Assembly (NCBI RefSeq): GCF_022179765.1
Contig: NZ_BPRE01000001.1
Location: 186,001 to 250,000, forward strand
Source: Methylorubrum suomiense
GTDB taxonomy: Bacteria > Pseudomonadota > Alphaproteobacteria > Rhizobiales > Beijerinckiaceae
Direction of reading: 5' to 3'
Length of the DNA: 64,000 nucleotides
A program made the translations under genes and the position numbers. The notes under the pieces are model-generated. The model had not been told where the DNA came from and did not search any database. It saw nothing but the letters and a program-made list of their open reading frames with translations. Positions 37,919 through 46,142 of this stretch are shown in pieces (the stretch's first letter is position 1; every line of letters begins with the position of its first letter).

Positions 37919-39175
37919 TCATGCCGCTGCCCGGTCGGCGTCGAGGGTACGGGTGATGACCCGGCGCAGGAGGGCCACGGCGATCCCGTAGAGCGGCAGG
38001 CACAGGGCGAAGTAGGCGGGCCAGCCCACGACGCCCGCGAGCGCCGGGGCGCCGACCCGCAGCGGCATGGCGGCGAAGAACGCCGCCCCGAACAGGAGCG
38101 CGTAATCGGTCGCCGGCTGCGGCCCCTGGGCCCAGCGATAGATCATCGTGAAGACCGGTACGCCGAGGCCGCCGGCACAGAGCGTCGCGAGGATCGCCGC
38201 GGCGATGCCGAGCCCGCCCGAACCGAGGGCGCAGGCCCCGAGCATCACGATTCCCGCGGCGCCGACCCCCGTGGCGGAGACGGTGATGAGCGGCACGATG
38301 CCGAACCGGCGCACCAGCAGGCCGGAGACCGGGGCCATGACGAGGTTGATGCCCGCCGCCAGGCTGCCCGTGACGAGGCCGACCTGGGCGAGCGGCACGC
38401 CGAGATCGATCAGGGCGAGGCTGTTGATTCCGGTCAGCGCGAACAGGGCCGCGAAATAGAGGCCGAGCACCAGGACGCGCCCGCTCAACCGACTGAGCCG
38501 GGCGAGACCGATCCGGCGCTCCGGCGCGGGACCGTTCCGGCGCAGGCGACCCTCGGGATAGAGCAGGATCGGCAGAAGGCAGAGCGCGTTCAACCCGGCG
38601 ACTGTCAGGACCGCGGCCTGCCAGCCGATCCGGTCATAGGCCGCGATCAGGACCCCCGCCCCGACGAGGCCGCCGAGCGACGCCCCCCCGAGCTTGGCCG
38701 AGGTGACGTAGGGCCGCCGCTCCGGCCCCACCGTCTCGACCACCAGGGCCTCGAGGGCGATGTCCATGGTTGCGAGGCAGAAGCAGGTGGCGAGCGCCAG
38801 GACGAACAGGGTGGCGAGCGGCCACGCCTCGCCGAAGCTCAGCACGCCGAGCAGGGCGATCCCCAATCCCTGCATCAGCACGATCCAGCCGAGCCGGTGC
38901 GGCAGGATCGGCAGTCGCAGGCGATCGATCCCGACGGCCCACAGGAAGGTCAGGCCGACCGGCAGGTTGATCAGCTGCAGCAGGCCGACCTCGGCGAGCT
39001 CGACCCCGCGCACGCGCAGGATCAGCGGCGCCCCGCTCGCCAGGAAGCCGAGCGTCGCCCCGAAGGTGACGGAGAGGCAGAAGAACGGCACGAGCCCGAG
39101 CGCCCACGAGGGCCCGGGCCCGACCGGCCATCCCCCTTCCCGCGGGATGGCCGGGGCCGGGTCAGAGACGCTCAA
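37919..39175 (-). CDS. MFS transporter (AmpG/RhtX-like)
   Basis: A 418-residue transporter with about 12 membrane helices. It has the MDIALEALVVETVG segment typical of AmpG/FptX-RhtX relatives, which move muropeptides or siderophores; the substrate cannot be told from sequence. No ATG is usable, and the frame seems to begin at the TTG at 39175 (MSVSDPAPAIP), inside the end of the PadR gene (14-base overlap). That arrangement means the two are translated together and that PadR probably regulates this transporter. Confidence 0.83.
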   Translation of the reverse strand: MSVSDPAPAIPREGGWPVGPGPSWALGLVPFFCLSVTFGATLGFLASGAPLILRVRGVELAEVGLLQLINLPVGLTFLWAVGIDRLRLPILPHRLGWIVLMQGLGIALLGVLSFGEAWPLATLFVLALATCFCLATMDIALEALVVETVGPERRPYVTSAKLGGASLGGLVGAGVLIAAYDRIGWQAAVLTVAGLNALCLLPILLYPEGRLRRNGPAPERRIGLARLSRLSGRVLVLGLYFAALFALTGINSLALIDLGVPLAQVGLVTGSLAAGINLVMAPVSGLLVRRFGIVPLITVSATGVGAAGIVMLGACALGSGGLGIAAAILATLCAGGLGVPVFTMIYRWAQGPQPATDYALLFGAAFFAAMPLRVGAPALAGVVGWPAYFALCLPLYGIAVALLRRVITRTLDADRAAA

Positions 39176-39749
39176 TTTTGCGCGCGGCCTCGTCGATGAG
39201 ATCGGCGACCTCGAACAGGAAGGCCTTGTCCGATTGGCCCGGGAGGCGCTGGCCCAGCACCGTCTTGAGGTTCTGCATCGCCCGCCAGACCGGATCGGCC
39301 GCGGACGGCCCCTCGCCCGCCGCCAGCGCGCGCAGACGCTCGAGGGCCGCCTCGGCCTCGGCGCGGTGGGCGCTCAGGTGGGACAGGCCGTCGGCCGTGA
39401 TCGCGAACAGGCGGCGGGAGCCCTCGGACGCCTTCGCCTCGACATGGCCGAGTTCCTCCAGGAGGGTCAGGGTCGGGTAGATGGTGCCGGGGCTCGGCGC
39501 GTAGGCGCCGCCGGTGAGCCCCTCGATCTCGCGGATCAGATCGTAGCCGTGGCGCTCCCCGCCCTCCATCAGCAGAAGCAGGGTGTGGCGCAGCTCGCCC
39601 GCGTCGAACATCCGACGCCGCCCGCCGCGACCGCGCGGCCCGCGGGCGAAGCCTCCCTGCCCGTCCTCCTCCCAGCCGGGCGGACCGTGTCGGCGGCCAC
39701 GATGGGGGCCGTGCCCGTGCTCCATGCCATGTCTCATGACGCGTTCCAT
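39162..39749 (-). CDS. PadR-family transcriptional regulator
   Basis: A 195-residue regulator of the PadR family (196 codons including the stop). After a His/Gly-rich N-terminus (MEHGHGPHRGRRHGPP) comes the winged helix LRHTLLLLMEGGERHGYDL...GAYAPSPGTIYPTLTLLEEL near residues 50-95, with a helical dimerisation tail (LFEVADLIDEAARKIERL). The His-rich start may bind metal. The ATG at 39749 is chosen because the longer frame runs through the palindrome at 39783-39794, the likely operator. The MFS transporter start overlaps its stop. Confidence 0.85.
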   Translation of the reverse strand: MERVMRHGMEHGHGPHRGRRHGPPGWEEDGQGGFARGPRGRGGRRRMFDAGELRHTLLLLMEGGERHGYDLIREIEGLTGGAYAPSPGTIYPTLTLLEELGHVEAKASEGSRRLFAITADGLSHLSAHRAEAEAALERLRALAAGEGPSAADPVWRAMQNLKTVLGQRLPGQSDKAFLFEVADLIDEAARKIERL

Positions 39750-39782
39750 CGACGAAATGACGTTTATCGTTGTGATGCGTCT

Positions 39783-39794
39783 AAGATATATCTT
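39783..39794. promoter_or_regulatory. Palindromic operator, probable PadR site
   Basis: AAGATATATCTT, a perfect 12-base palindrome, lies 34 bases upstream of the PadR start in an A/T-rich patch. A dimeric PadR could bind it and repress its own operon with the MFS gene. The call rests on position and symmetry. Confidence 0.55.
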
Positions 39795-39942
39795 TGTCAA
39801 TCGTGAGAGGAAGGCATCCGCGATGCCATTGGCGCGGCGCGATGGGACGGTGCCGGCGCTTGCCCCCGTCCGGGACCGCCCGGCGCCTCGTTCCTCGAAG
39901 CAGAATCGGCCGCGCGACGAGGCGGGTTGGACGCGATGGCCG

Positions 39943-41070
39943 CTACGCCCGATCCGCGTCGGGAAAGGCGAGATGACCCCGGTCGAGGGCCGCGAGGCGG
40001 ATCAGGCGGCGGGCGGCGAGCGCGCCGAGGCGGCGGTGATACGCATAGGCTCTGCCGCTGATCGCGGCGGCACCGTCGATGCCGTGACGCAGGATCAGCA
40101 GGGTCTTGAGCAGGGTCCATGGCGATTCCAACCCGCGCAGGATCGCGGTGAGCGCCGACGGATCCGCCGCATCGAAGGCCGCGACGGTGAGGGGCAGCGG
40201 CAGTCCGGCGGCGCGCGCGAGACCGGCCAGCACGTCCTCGATCCGGCGCAGGACCGCCCAGCGCTGCAAATGCCCCATCTCGGGCGGCGCCGCCGCGAAG
40301 CGCTGGCGCACGAAGGCTTCGGACGCCCCGAACCGCGACAGCCGCGGTTCGGAGACCGGCTGGGCGAGGATTTCGGTGACCGTCGCGATCAGGGTCTCGC
40401 CGGCATCGTCGCCATCGAGGTCGAACCGAAGCTCGGCCAGCGCCCGTGTCCGGGTCAGCGCACGGAGGGCCGAGCGGTGCGTCGGCGTCAGGTCCGGCCG
40501 CAGCACGAGGCGGAGGGTGACGGCCTCGCTCTCGCGGGCATGCTCCATCAGACCGGCGAGGCCGATCTCGGAGAAGCGAGCCCCCGGATTGTCGAGGAGT
40601 CGGGCGGCGACGGCCCCACCGCCGCGGCGCACGAGGATGTCGGTCACGGTTGCGGCCAGCTCGGCGCGGGATGCCAGGGCGAAGCGATGCGCCTCGCTGC
40701 CCTGCGCCGCGATCGCGCTCAGGCAGTCCAACGGGAGGCTGACGCAGCGCTTCAGCAACGGGGCGGCGATCGAGGCGGACGCATCCTGCGCCAGGGCCCG
40801 CGTGGTGCGGGGCGGTCCGAGGCGGAGATCGGCGAGCCGTTCGGAGAAGGCCTCCCGCGCGATCGCATCGATCTGCCCGCACAGGCCCAGGAGCAGGGCA
40901 TCGAAGGCCGGCTTCTCCGCGACCGGCAGCCGCGACCAGCGCCGCGTCAGGAGGTCGGCCGATTGCAGCACGAGCTGCGATTGCAGGGCGCGGTCGCCGT
41001 CCCGCACGGCCTGTTCGATCCGGGCGATGAAGGCATCGAGCTGCACCCGGGGAGAGAGCGGCGCGGTCAC
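39943..41070 (-). CDS. DUF2336 protein
   Basis: A 375-residue soluble, alpha-helical, Ala/Leu-rich protein of the DUF2336 family. The conserved core includes RWSRLPVAEKPAFDALLLGL near residue 45 and many short helices, often with LLARPDLT-like turns (VLRPDLTPTHRSALRALT). The start is GTG, five bases after the stop of the response regulator gene, so both are one operon. DUF2336 proteins are common near two-component regulators in alphaproteobacteria. A role in signal output is suggested by this neighbourhood only. Confidence 0.83.
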   Translation of the reverse strand: MTAPLSPRVQLDAFIARIEQAVRDGDRALQSQLVLQSADLLTRRWSRLPVAEKPAFDALLLGLCGQIDAIAREAFSERLADLRLGPPRTTRALAQDASASIAAPLLKRCVSLPLDCLSAIAAQGSEAHRFALASRAELAATVTDILVRRGGGAVAARLLDNPGARFSEIGLAGLMEHARESEAVTLRLVLRPDLTPTHRSALRALTRTRALAELRFDLDGDDAGETLIATVTEILAQPVSEPRLSRFGASEAFVRQRFAAAPPEMGHLQRWAVLRRIEDVLAGLARAAGLPLPLTVAAFDAADPSALTAILRGLESPWTLLKTLLILRHGIDGAAAISGRAYAYHRRLGALAARRLIRLAALDRGHLAFPDADRA

Positions 41071-41075
41071 GCCGC

Positions 41076-41903
41076 TCAGCCGACCTGCTGCCGCAGGGGC
41101 GGCATGACGGTTTCCGCGGCGAGGGCCTCGTCGCGCTTCTGGGCGTTGATGAGATAGGGGTGCCAGAGGCCGAGACTCTCGTGCACGGCCTTGTCGACAT
41201 CGAAGAAGTGGAACGGTTTGCGCAGGAAGCCCGACGCCCCGAAGGTGGCGAGTTGGCGCCGCATGCCCTCCTCCATCGCGGCGCCCATCATCAGCAGACG
41301 CGCTTCGGGATGCCGGTCATTGATTCGGCAGGCGACTTCCAGGGCGGGATAGTCCGGCAGATCCATCTCGATGATGGCGAGATCGACGGCGCGCCGCTCG
41401 GTCAGCCGCACCGCCTCCCGCCCGCCCGCGGCCTCGAGAATGTTGAAGCTGAAATGGCTCTGTTCGAGCAGCTTCCGGATCAGCGTACGGGTCGCGCGAC
41501 CATGATCGACCACGAGCAGGTCGATCCGGCGGGCGATGGCCCGGGCGGCCTCGAGTACGCGGGCGATGTGATGGTCGCCGAGCGGCTTGAGGATGACCTC
41601 GTAGGCGCCGAGCCGCGTGGCGACGGAGGACCAGCGCGGCGCCAGCATATCGGTGACGAGGACGATCAACCCCTGCGGCGTGCTCGACCGATGCCAGCGG
41701 GCGATGTCGGCGCCGTTGGTCTGCGGCAAGGCCACGTCGATGAAGAGCACGTCGATCCGCTCGCGTGCGAGCAGGCGACCGAGATCGAGACCGTCGGCCG
41801 CCTCGATGACGACTGCGTCCGGCGCTGTCCGACGCACCGCTTCGACCAGGGCGAGGCGAGCCTCCTCGTCGGGGTCGGCGACCAGGATGGTGGGTGCGCG
41901 CAA
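41076..41903 (-). CDS. Dual-receiver response regulator
   Basis: A protein of about 275 residues made of two receiver domains in a row and no DNA-binding domain. Receiver 1 (about residues 5-120) has ILVADPDEEAR, the acceptor Asp in LFIDVALP, a Thr in LVTDM and Lys in ILKPLGD. Receiver 2 (about 130-245) has VVDHG instead of two acidic residues, IIEMDLP with Glu at the acceptor place, MMGAAM lacking Thr/Ser and FLRKPF with the Lys retained. Receiver 2 is therefore probably a non-phosphorylated pseudo-receiver. The TTG at 41903 with GAGGGGA nine bases ahead is chosen; a longer frame exists to 42215. DUF2336 follows. Confidence 0.8.
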   Translation of the reverse strand: MRAPTILVADPDEEARLALVEAVRRTAPDAVVIEAADGLDLGRLLARERIDVLFIDVALPQTNGADIARWHRSSTPQGLIVLVTDMLAPRWSSVATRLGAYEVILKPLGDHHIARVLEAARAIARRIDLLVVDHGRATRTLIRKLLEQSHFSFNILEAAGGREAVRLTERRAVDLAIIEMDLPDYPALEVACRINDRHPEARLLMMGAAMEEGMRRQLATFGASGFLRKPFHFFDVDKAVHESLGLWHPYLINAQKRDEALAAETVMPPLRQQVG

Positions 41904-42266
41904 AGGGCCGGATCCCCTCGGGCCGGGACGGTCGGGCCAGCCTGTCCCGCTAGCGCCAGAATAGAGGAGGGTTCCTAAGAAACATTTTTTCGTGATCGCG
42001 CGGAATGCCGCCTTCGCCTGGATCGGCGCCATCGCAGGAGAGATTCGAACGGCGGGGCGTTCACCGGCCCTCCTGCGGTGCCGCGAGGCGCATGCGCGGA
42101 TCGCCCCATCCGGCGGTCGGATCAGTCCGCGAAGCGGTCGAGGCCCCCAGGCGCCACGACAGCCCGAAGACGCCCTCCCGATCAGCTCCGGATCGGAAAA
42201 GCGTCTTCGGATCATTGTCGCGCCTCGCGGCTCGGCGAGCCGCGAGGCTTTCCCTCGGGCGACGCC
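41904..42266. other. Intergenic region with two inverted repeats
   Basis: About 363 bases. CCGAAGACGC (42164-42173) pairs with GCGTCTTCGG (42201-42210), with CCGATC/GATCGG inside. GCCTCGCGGCTC (42222-42233) pairs with GAGCCGCGAGGC (42237-42248) and has TTTCCC on the + side. The second lies just past the KGG stop and may end its transcription. An A/T-rich patch lies near 41970-41995. No gene is seen. Confidence 0.45.
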
Positions 42267-42464
42267 CTAAGAGCGATTGCCGTGGCTCGCCTCTCCGCCC
42301 TTCTTCCCGGCCTCGGAGGCCTTCTCCCGGTCGTTGGCGAAGTTGCCGCCGCTCTTCTGGCCACCTTTGTGGCCGGCTTCGGATGCTCGCTCGCGATCCT
42401 CGGCGAAGTTGCCGGAGCCACCACGATGCTCAGACTTACCCTGATTGCCATTTGATTGGGTCAA
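42267..42464 (-). CDS. KGG-repeat general stress peptide
   Basis: A 65-residue hydrophilic protein with two KGG repeats (GNFAEDRERASEAGHKGG and GNFANDREKASEAGKKGG). This family (con-10/GsiB-like) accumulates under stress and is thought to protect against drying. The TTG at 42464 is chosen: AAAGGAG lies eight bases ahead and an EcfG-type promoter (42498-42522) would start transcription near 42490, making the upstream ATG at 42488 too close to the transcript end. Alone on its transcript. Confidence 0.8.
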   Translation of the reverse strand: MTQSNGNQGKSEHRGGSGNFAEDRERASEAGHKGGQKSGGNFANDREKASEAGKKGGEASHGNRS

Positions 42465-42497
42465 GACATCAACTCCTTTACTGTCCATATACCTCAA

Positions 42498-42522
42498 AAC
42501 CACACGCATCGAGCACCGTTCC
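42498..42522 (-). promoter_or_regulatory. EcfG-type general stress promoter
   Basis: Reading the minus strand, GGAAC (42522-42518) is followed by 17 bases and GTT (42500-42498). This matches the alphaproteobacterial EcfG consensus (GGAAC, spacer, GTT). It lies about 34 bases upstream of the KGG gene start, a stress gene, which supports the call. Confidence 0.75.
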
Positions 42523-42932
42523 GAAATTCAATCCCGAAAAAATGACGAACATACACAAACATAAAACACATCAATAGGGACCAACATCGATCAATCAACT
42601 ATGTTATACTGTTCGTAGCGCGTTCGATGGCGACCGCATCCCCGATCCGGCGCGCATCCTGACCGCCGATGCGTGCTCCCACGCTGTTTCGATCGGCGGG
42701 GCATGGGCCGTCGCGCGGCCGAGGCGTCGCGTGCATGGAAGGCATCGGGAATAGGCGAGCTACGGGGCCGCAGCATCGGCGCCGTCACCGGGGGCGATCC
42801 TCGGGCTCGCGTTGCGGCGGCGCAGGCCCCATATGGTGAATTCGCTCCCGAGGCGGGCCCTTGCCCGAACCTTGCCCCTCGGCACCGCGCCCCCCGCCCG
42901 CAGGACCCAAGCCGCTAACGGAAGACGAGCCC
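42523..42932. other. Intergenic region upstream of hslO
   Basis: About 410 bases. The part near 42530-42620 is A/T-rich and holds a TATACT at 42605-42610 on the + strand that could be a -10 element for hslO, without a clear -35. The rest is G/C-rich and non-coding as far as I can see. Confidence 0.35.
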
Positions 42933-43934
42933 ATGAGCTCCGGACACGCCCCCTCCTCCACGACCGCGCTCGAAGGCGGTGACGACGCCGTGCTGCCCTT
43001 CGCCGTCGAGGCGCTCGACCTGCGCGGGCGCGCGGTGCGGCTCGGCCCCTCGATCGACACGATCCTGCGCCGCCACGGCTATCCCGATCCGGTCGCCCGG
43101 CTGATCGGCGAGGCATCGGCGCTGACGGCCCTGCTCGGCTCCGCGCTCAAACTCGAAGGCCGCTTCCAGCTTCAGACCAAGAGCGACGGGCCCGTGGGGC
43201 TCCTCGTAGTCGATTTCGAGGCCCCCGACCGGTTGCGCGCCACCGCCCGGTTCGAGGCGGAGGCCGTGGCCGCGCTCGGCCCGAAGGCCCGCGCCGCGGA
43301 GCTGATGGGGCGCGGCCATCTCGCCATGACGATCGACCAGGGCCCGACCCAGAGCCGCTACCAGGGCGTCGTTCCCCTCGACGGCCAGGGCTTGGAGGAG
43401 GCGGCGCATCAGTATTTCCGCCAATCCGAGCAGATCCCGACGCTGGTGCGCCTCGCCGTCGCCGAGCAGATGGAGGGTGGCGAGAGCCGCTGGCGCGCGG
43501 GCGGGCTGCTGGTTCAGTTCCTGCCGACCTCCCCCGACCGCCTGCGTCAGGCCGACCTGCCCCCCGGCGACGCGCCGGAGGGTCACGACATCCTGACCGG
43601 GCAACCGGGCGAGGACGATGCGTGGACTGAGGCGCGCAGCCTCGTGGGCACGATCGAGGACCATGAGTTGATCGATCCGGCGGTGTCGAGCGAGCGGCTG
43701 CTCTACCGGCTGTTCCACGAGCGCGGCGTCAGGGTGTTCGAGCCTCAGGGGCTTGTGGAGCGCTGCCGCTGCTCGCAGGAGCGGGTGATGGGCATGATCC
43801 GCTCGTTCAGCCCCCAGGAGCGGCGGGACATGGTGGCCGATGACGGCAGCATCGCGATCACCTGCGAGTTCTGCTCGCGCCGCTACGTGCTCGACCCGGC
43901 CGCGGTGGAGCAGGAGATCGCGGCGGCGTCGTGA
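42933..43934 (+). CDS. hslO: Hsp33 redox-regulated chaperonin
   Basis: A 333-residue redox-switched holdase. The C-terminal zinc switch is present: CRCS with two Cys near residue 274, then about 27 residues on, CEFC. The body has AFAVEALDLRGRAVRLG-like start, GRGHLAMTIDQGP and AHQYFRQSEQIPT, typical for the family. On oxidation the Cys pairs form disulfides and expose the client site. Length agrees with alphaproteobacterial members. It is alone and ends in front of a palindromic repeat. Confidence 0.94.
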   Translation: MSSGHAPSSTTALEGGDDAVLPFAVEALDLRGRAVRLGPSIDTILRRHGYPDPVARLIGEASALTALLGSALKLEGRFQLQTKSDGPVGLLVVDFEAPDRLRATARFEAEAVAALGPKARAAELMGRGHLAMTIDQGPTQSRYQGVVPLDGQGLEEAAHQYFRQSEQIPTLVRLAVAEQMEGGESRWRAGGLLVQFLPTSPDRLRQADLPPGDAPEGHDILTGQPGEDDAWTEARSLVGTIEDHELIDPAVSSERLLYRLFHERGVRVFEPQGLVERCRCSQERVMGMIRSFSPQERRDMVADDGSIAITCEFCSRRYVLDPAAVEQEIAAAS

Positions 43935-43966
43935 GGGCCGCTGCCTCGCTCCTTCCACCCATCCGT

Positions 43967-44075
43967 CATCCTGAGATGCGCAGCCGAAGGCGAAGCCTCG
44001 AAGGCGGCCTCCAGCCGGCCGCGCGATCTCTGGAGCCCTCCTTCGAGGCCCGCCGAGGCGGGCACCTCAGGATGA
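43967..44075. repeat. Interspersed palindromic repeat, copy 2
   Basis: About 109 bases with arms CATCCTGAG and CTCAGGATG. Inside are CCTCGAAGGCGGCCTCCAG and CTGGAGCCCTCCTTCGAGG. It lies between the convergent hslO and MgtC genes. Same family as 12816 and 56523. Confidence 0.85.
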
Positions 44076-44109
44076 GGGGGTTGGATGGGAGGGGGTGCGG
44101 CTTCCGCTG

Positions 44110-44826
44110 TTAATCCCCCGACTGCGCCGACCAAGTCGCATGGCGCACCTCGGGCCGGGCCTCCAGCGCGGTCGACACCGCGTCGAGATCCTTCGCCCGC
44201 ACCGTCGTGGCGGTCAGCGTGGCGATCACGTCGACCGCCTCCTCGCCGCGCTCCTCGACCTCGATGGCGCTGACGGGGTAGCCCGCCGCCTCCAACCGCT
44301 CGACCAAGAGGTCGCGGGCGGGACCGGAATGGTCCGGGGCCACCGTCACCTGCACCTCGTAGGTCGCCTCCGTGGCGCTCTCGTCGATCGGGATGCGATC
44401 GATCAGGTTCACCAGCGGTCGCAGAAGCGTGTTGCCGGCCAGCACCGCCACCGTCACGAAGGTCGCCTCCAACGGCAGATCGGCGCCGGCGAAGGCGCCG
44501 ACCGCGGCCGAGCACCAGAGCGTGGCGGCCGTGTTGAGGCCGCGCACGTTCATGCCCTCCTTCATGATGACGCCGGCCCCCAGGAAGCCGATGCCGGAGA
44601 CCACGTAGGCCACGACGCGGGTCGCGCCGTCGCCGCCGGTGAGCCGCATGCCGAGATCGACGAAGGCGGCCGCCCCCAGGGCCACCAGCACCGCCGTGCG
44701 CAGGCCCGCCGTCCGCTGCCGATACTGCCGCTCGACGCCGATCAGGGTCCCGAGGCCGAAGGCGGTGGCGAGGCTGATCGCCGAGTTGAGGGTTTCGGGC
44801 GTCGGAAAGGAGAAGGGGCCTGGCAT
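44110..44826 (-). CDS. MgtC/SapB-family membrane protein
   Basis: A 238-residue protein with an MgtC domain (about residues 15-145) of four or five membrane helices. GTLIGVERQYRQRTAGLRTA is the family mark near the start; GIGFLGAGVIMKEG and VRGLNTAATLWCSAAVGA follow. The soluble C-terminus (about 155-238, YEVQVTVAPDHSGPARDLLV) is ACT-like, as in other MgtC proteins. MgtC proteins affect magnesium limitation and virulence in pathogens by regulating ATP synthase; a transport role is not clear. No Mg2+ riboswitch was recognised upstream. Confidence 0.9.
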   Translation of the reverse strand: MPGPFSFPTPETLNSAISLATAFGLGTLIGVERQYRQRTAGLRTAVLVALGAAAFVDLGMRLTGGDGATRVVAYVVSGIGFLGAGVIMKEGMNVRGLNTAATLWCSAAVGAFAGADLPLEATFVTVAVLAGNTLLRPLVNLIDRIPIDESATEATYEVQVTVAPDHSGPARDLLVERLEAAGYPVSAIEVEERGEEAVDVIATLTATTVRAKDLDAVSTALEARPEVRHATWSAQSGD

Positions 44827-45124
44827 CGTCGTCCGTGTTCGTGGGCGCTCTCCGCTGACGGACGAGCATGACGCTTGCGTGACGCCGTTCGACGAGGTCT
44901 CGCAACCTGTTGAACCGACAGGGATGCCGTCTCACGGGCAAATCGCCCGACCTGGGCGGCTGCGGCGTGCCGTGGGATTGACGGCGCGGCGCGGCTGCAG
45001 GCACACCGGACACGCTATGGGCATCCTAAGAATAAGCCCATGCCGAGGAGATGCGCATGAGGCAGGCCGCCCTTTCTGCGGACGCCCCGAGGTCGAATCC
45101 GACCCTGGCTGCGGACGTGCGCGC
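44827..45124. other. Intergenic region between mgtC and moxR genes
   Basis: About 298 bases with divergent genes on either side. It must hold the promoter of the MoxR/Bat-type operon. No clear motif, RNA gene or repeat was found. Confidence 0.35.
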
Positions 45125-46138
45125 ATGAGCGGTCAGGCTCTCGCCGAAGCGCCCGCGAAGGCACCCGCCCCGTCCTCCGGATCCGGCGTGCGCGACCGTC
45201 TCCTCCAGCTCCGCGACGGGCTCGCCCACGGGCTGATCGGCGCCGACAAGCTGGTCGAGCGCCTGCTGATCGGGCTCCTGACCGGCGGCCACCTGCTGAT
45301 CGAGGGCGCACCGGGCCTCGCCAAGACCCGTGCGGTGAAGCGGCTCTCGGACGGTCTCGACGGCTCCTTCGCCCGCGTGCAATGCACGCCGGACCTGATG
45401 CCCGCCGACCTCACCGGCACCACCGTCTGGCGCCAGGATGCGGGCACGTTCGAGTTCCTGCCCGGGCCCCTGTTCCACTCGCTGATCCTCGTCGACGAGG
45501 TGAACCGCGCGCCGCCCAAGGTGCAGTCGGCGCTGCTGGAATCGATGGCCGAGGGCCAGATCACGGTGTCGGGCCACACCCACCGTCTGCCCGACCCGTT
45601 CATGGTCGTGGCCACGCAGAACCCGATCGAGCATGCCGGCACCTTCCCCCTGCCGGAGGCACAGCTCGACCGCTTCCTGCTCCACGTCGTCGTCGAGATG
45701 CCGGACGAGGCCTCGGAGCGGCGCATCCTCGACCTCGTCGAGGGCGAGCTGAACCACCATGCCGACGCGATGCCGGTGAAGCTGTCGGTGGCGGAGGTGA
45801 TCGCCGCCCGCGAGGCCGCGCTCGCCACCTACGTCTCCCCCGCGCTCAAGGACTACCTCGTGCGGCTGGTAGCCGGCACCCGCACCGACGCGGTGTCCCC
45901 GGAGCTGCGCGCGGCGATCGAGCATCCGGCCTCGCCCCGCGGCACGCTGGCTCTGATGGTGGCCGGCAAGGCCCGCGCCTATCTCCACGGCCGCGACCAC
46001 GTGGTGCCCGAAGACATCGCGGAACTGGCCGCCGATGCCCTCTCGCACCGCATCGGCCTGACCTGGCGCGCCGCCGCCGAGGGGCGCACCACGCGGGGCA
46101 TCGTCGCCGGGTTGGTCGAGCGGACACGGGCGCTGTAG
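45125..46138 (+). CDS. MoxR-family AAA+ ATPase
   Basis: A 337-residue AAA+ ATPase, probably a chaperone for membrane protein or cofactor assembly. Walker A is EGAPGLAKTRAV near residue 60, Walker B is LILVDEVNRAPP, and VVATQNPIEHAGTFPLPEAQLDRFL is split here into sensor-type MVVATQNPIE and PLPEAQLDRF. The RavA/MoxR signature is clear. It opens a run of seven same-strand genes. MoxR partners are the DUF58 and VWA proteins that follow. No methanol dehydrogenase genes are near, so this is the general MoxR/Bat set, not the mxa cluster. The ATG at 45125 is chosen with only a weak ribosome site. Confidence 0.92.
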   Translation: MSGQALAEAPAKAPAPSSGSGVRDRLLQLRDGLAHGLIGADKLVERLLIGLLTGGHLLIEGAPGLAKTRAVKRLSDGLDGSFARVQCTPDLMPADLTGTTVWRQDAGTFEFLPGPLFHSLILVDEVNRAPPKVQSALLESMAEGQITVSGHTHRLPDPFMVVATQNPIEHAGTFPLPEAQLDRFLLHVVVEMPDEASERRILDLVEGELNHHADAMPVKLSVAEVIAAREAALATYVSPALKDYLVRLVAGTRTDAVSPELRAAIEHPASPRGTLALMVAGKARAYLHGRDHVVPEDIAELAADALSHRIGLTWRAAAEGRTTRGIVAGLVERTRAL

Positions 46139-46142
46139 CCGC

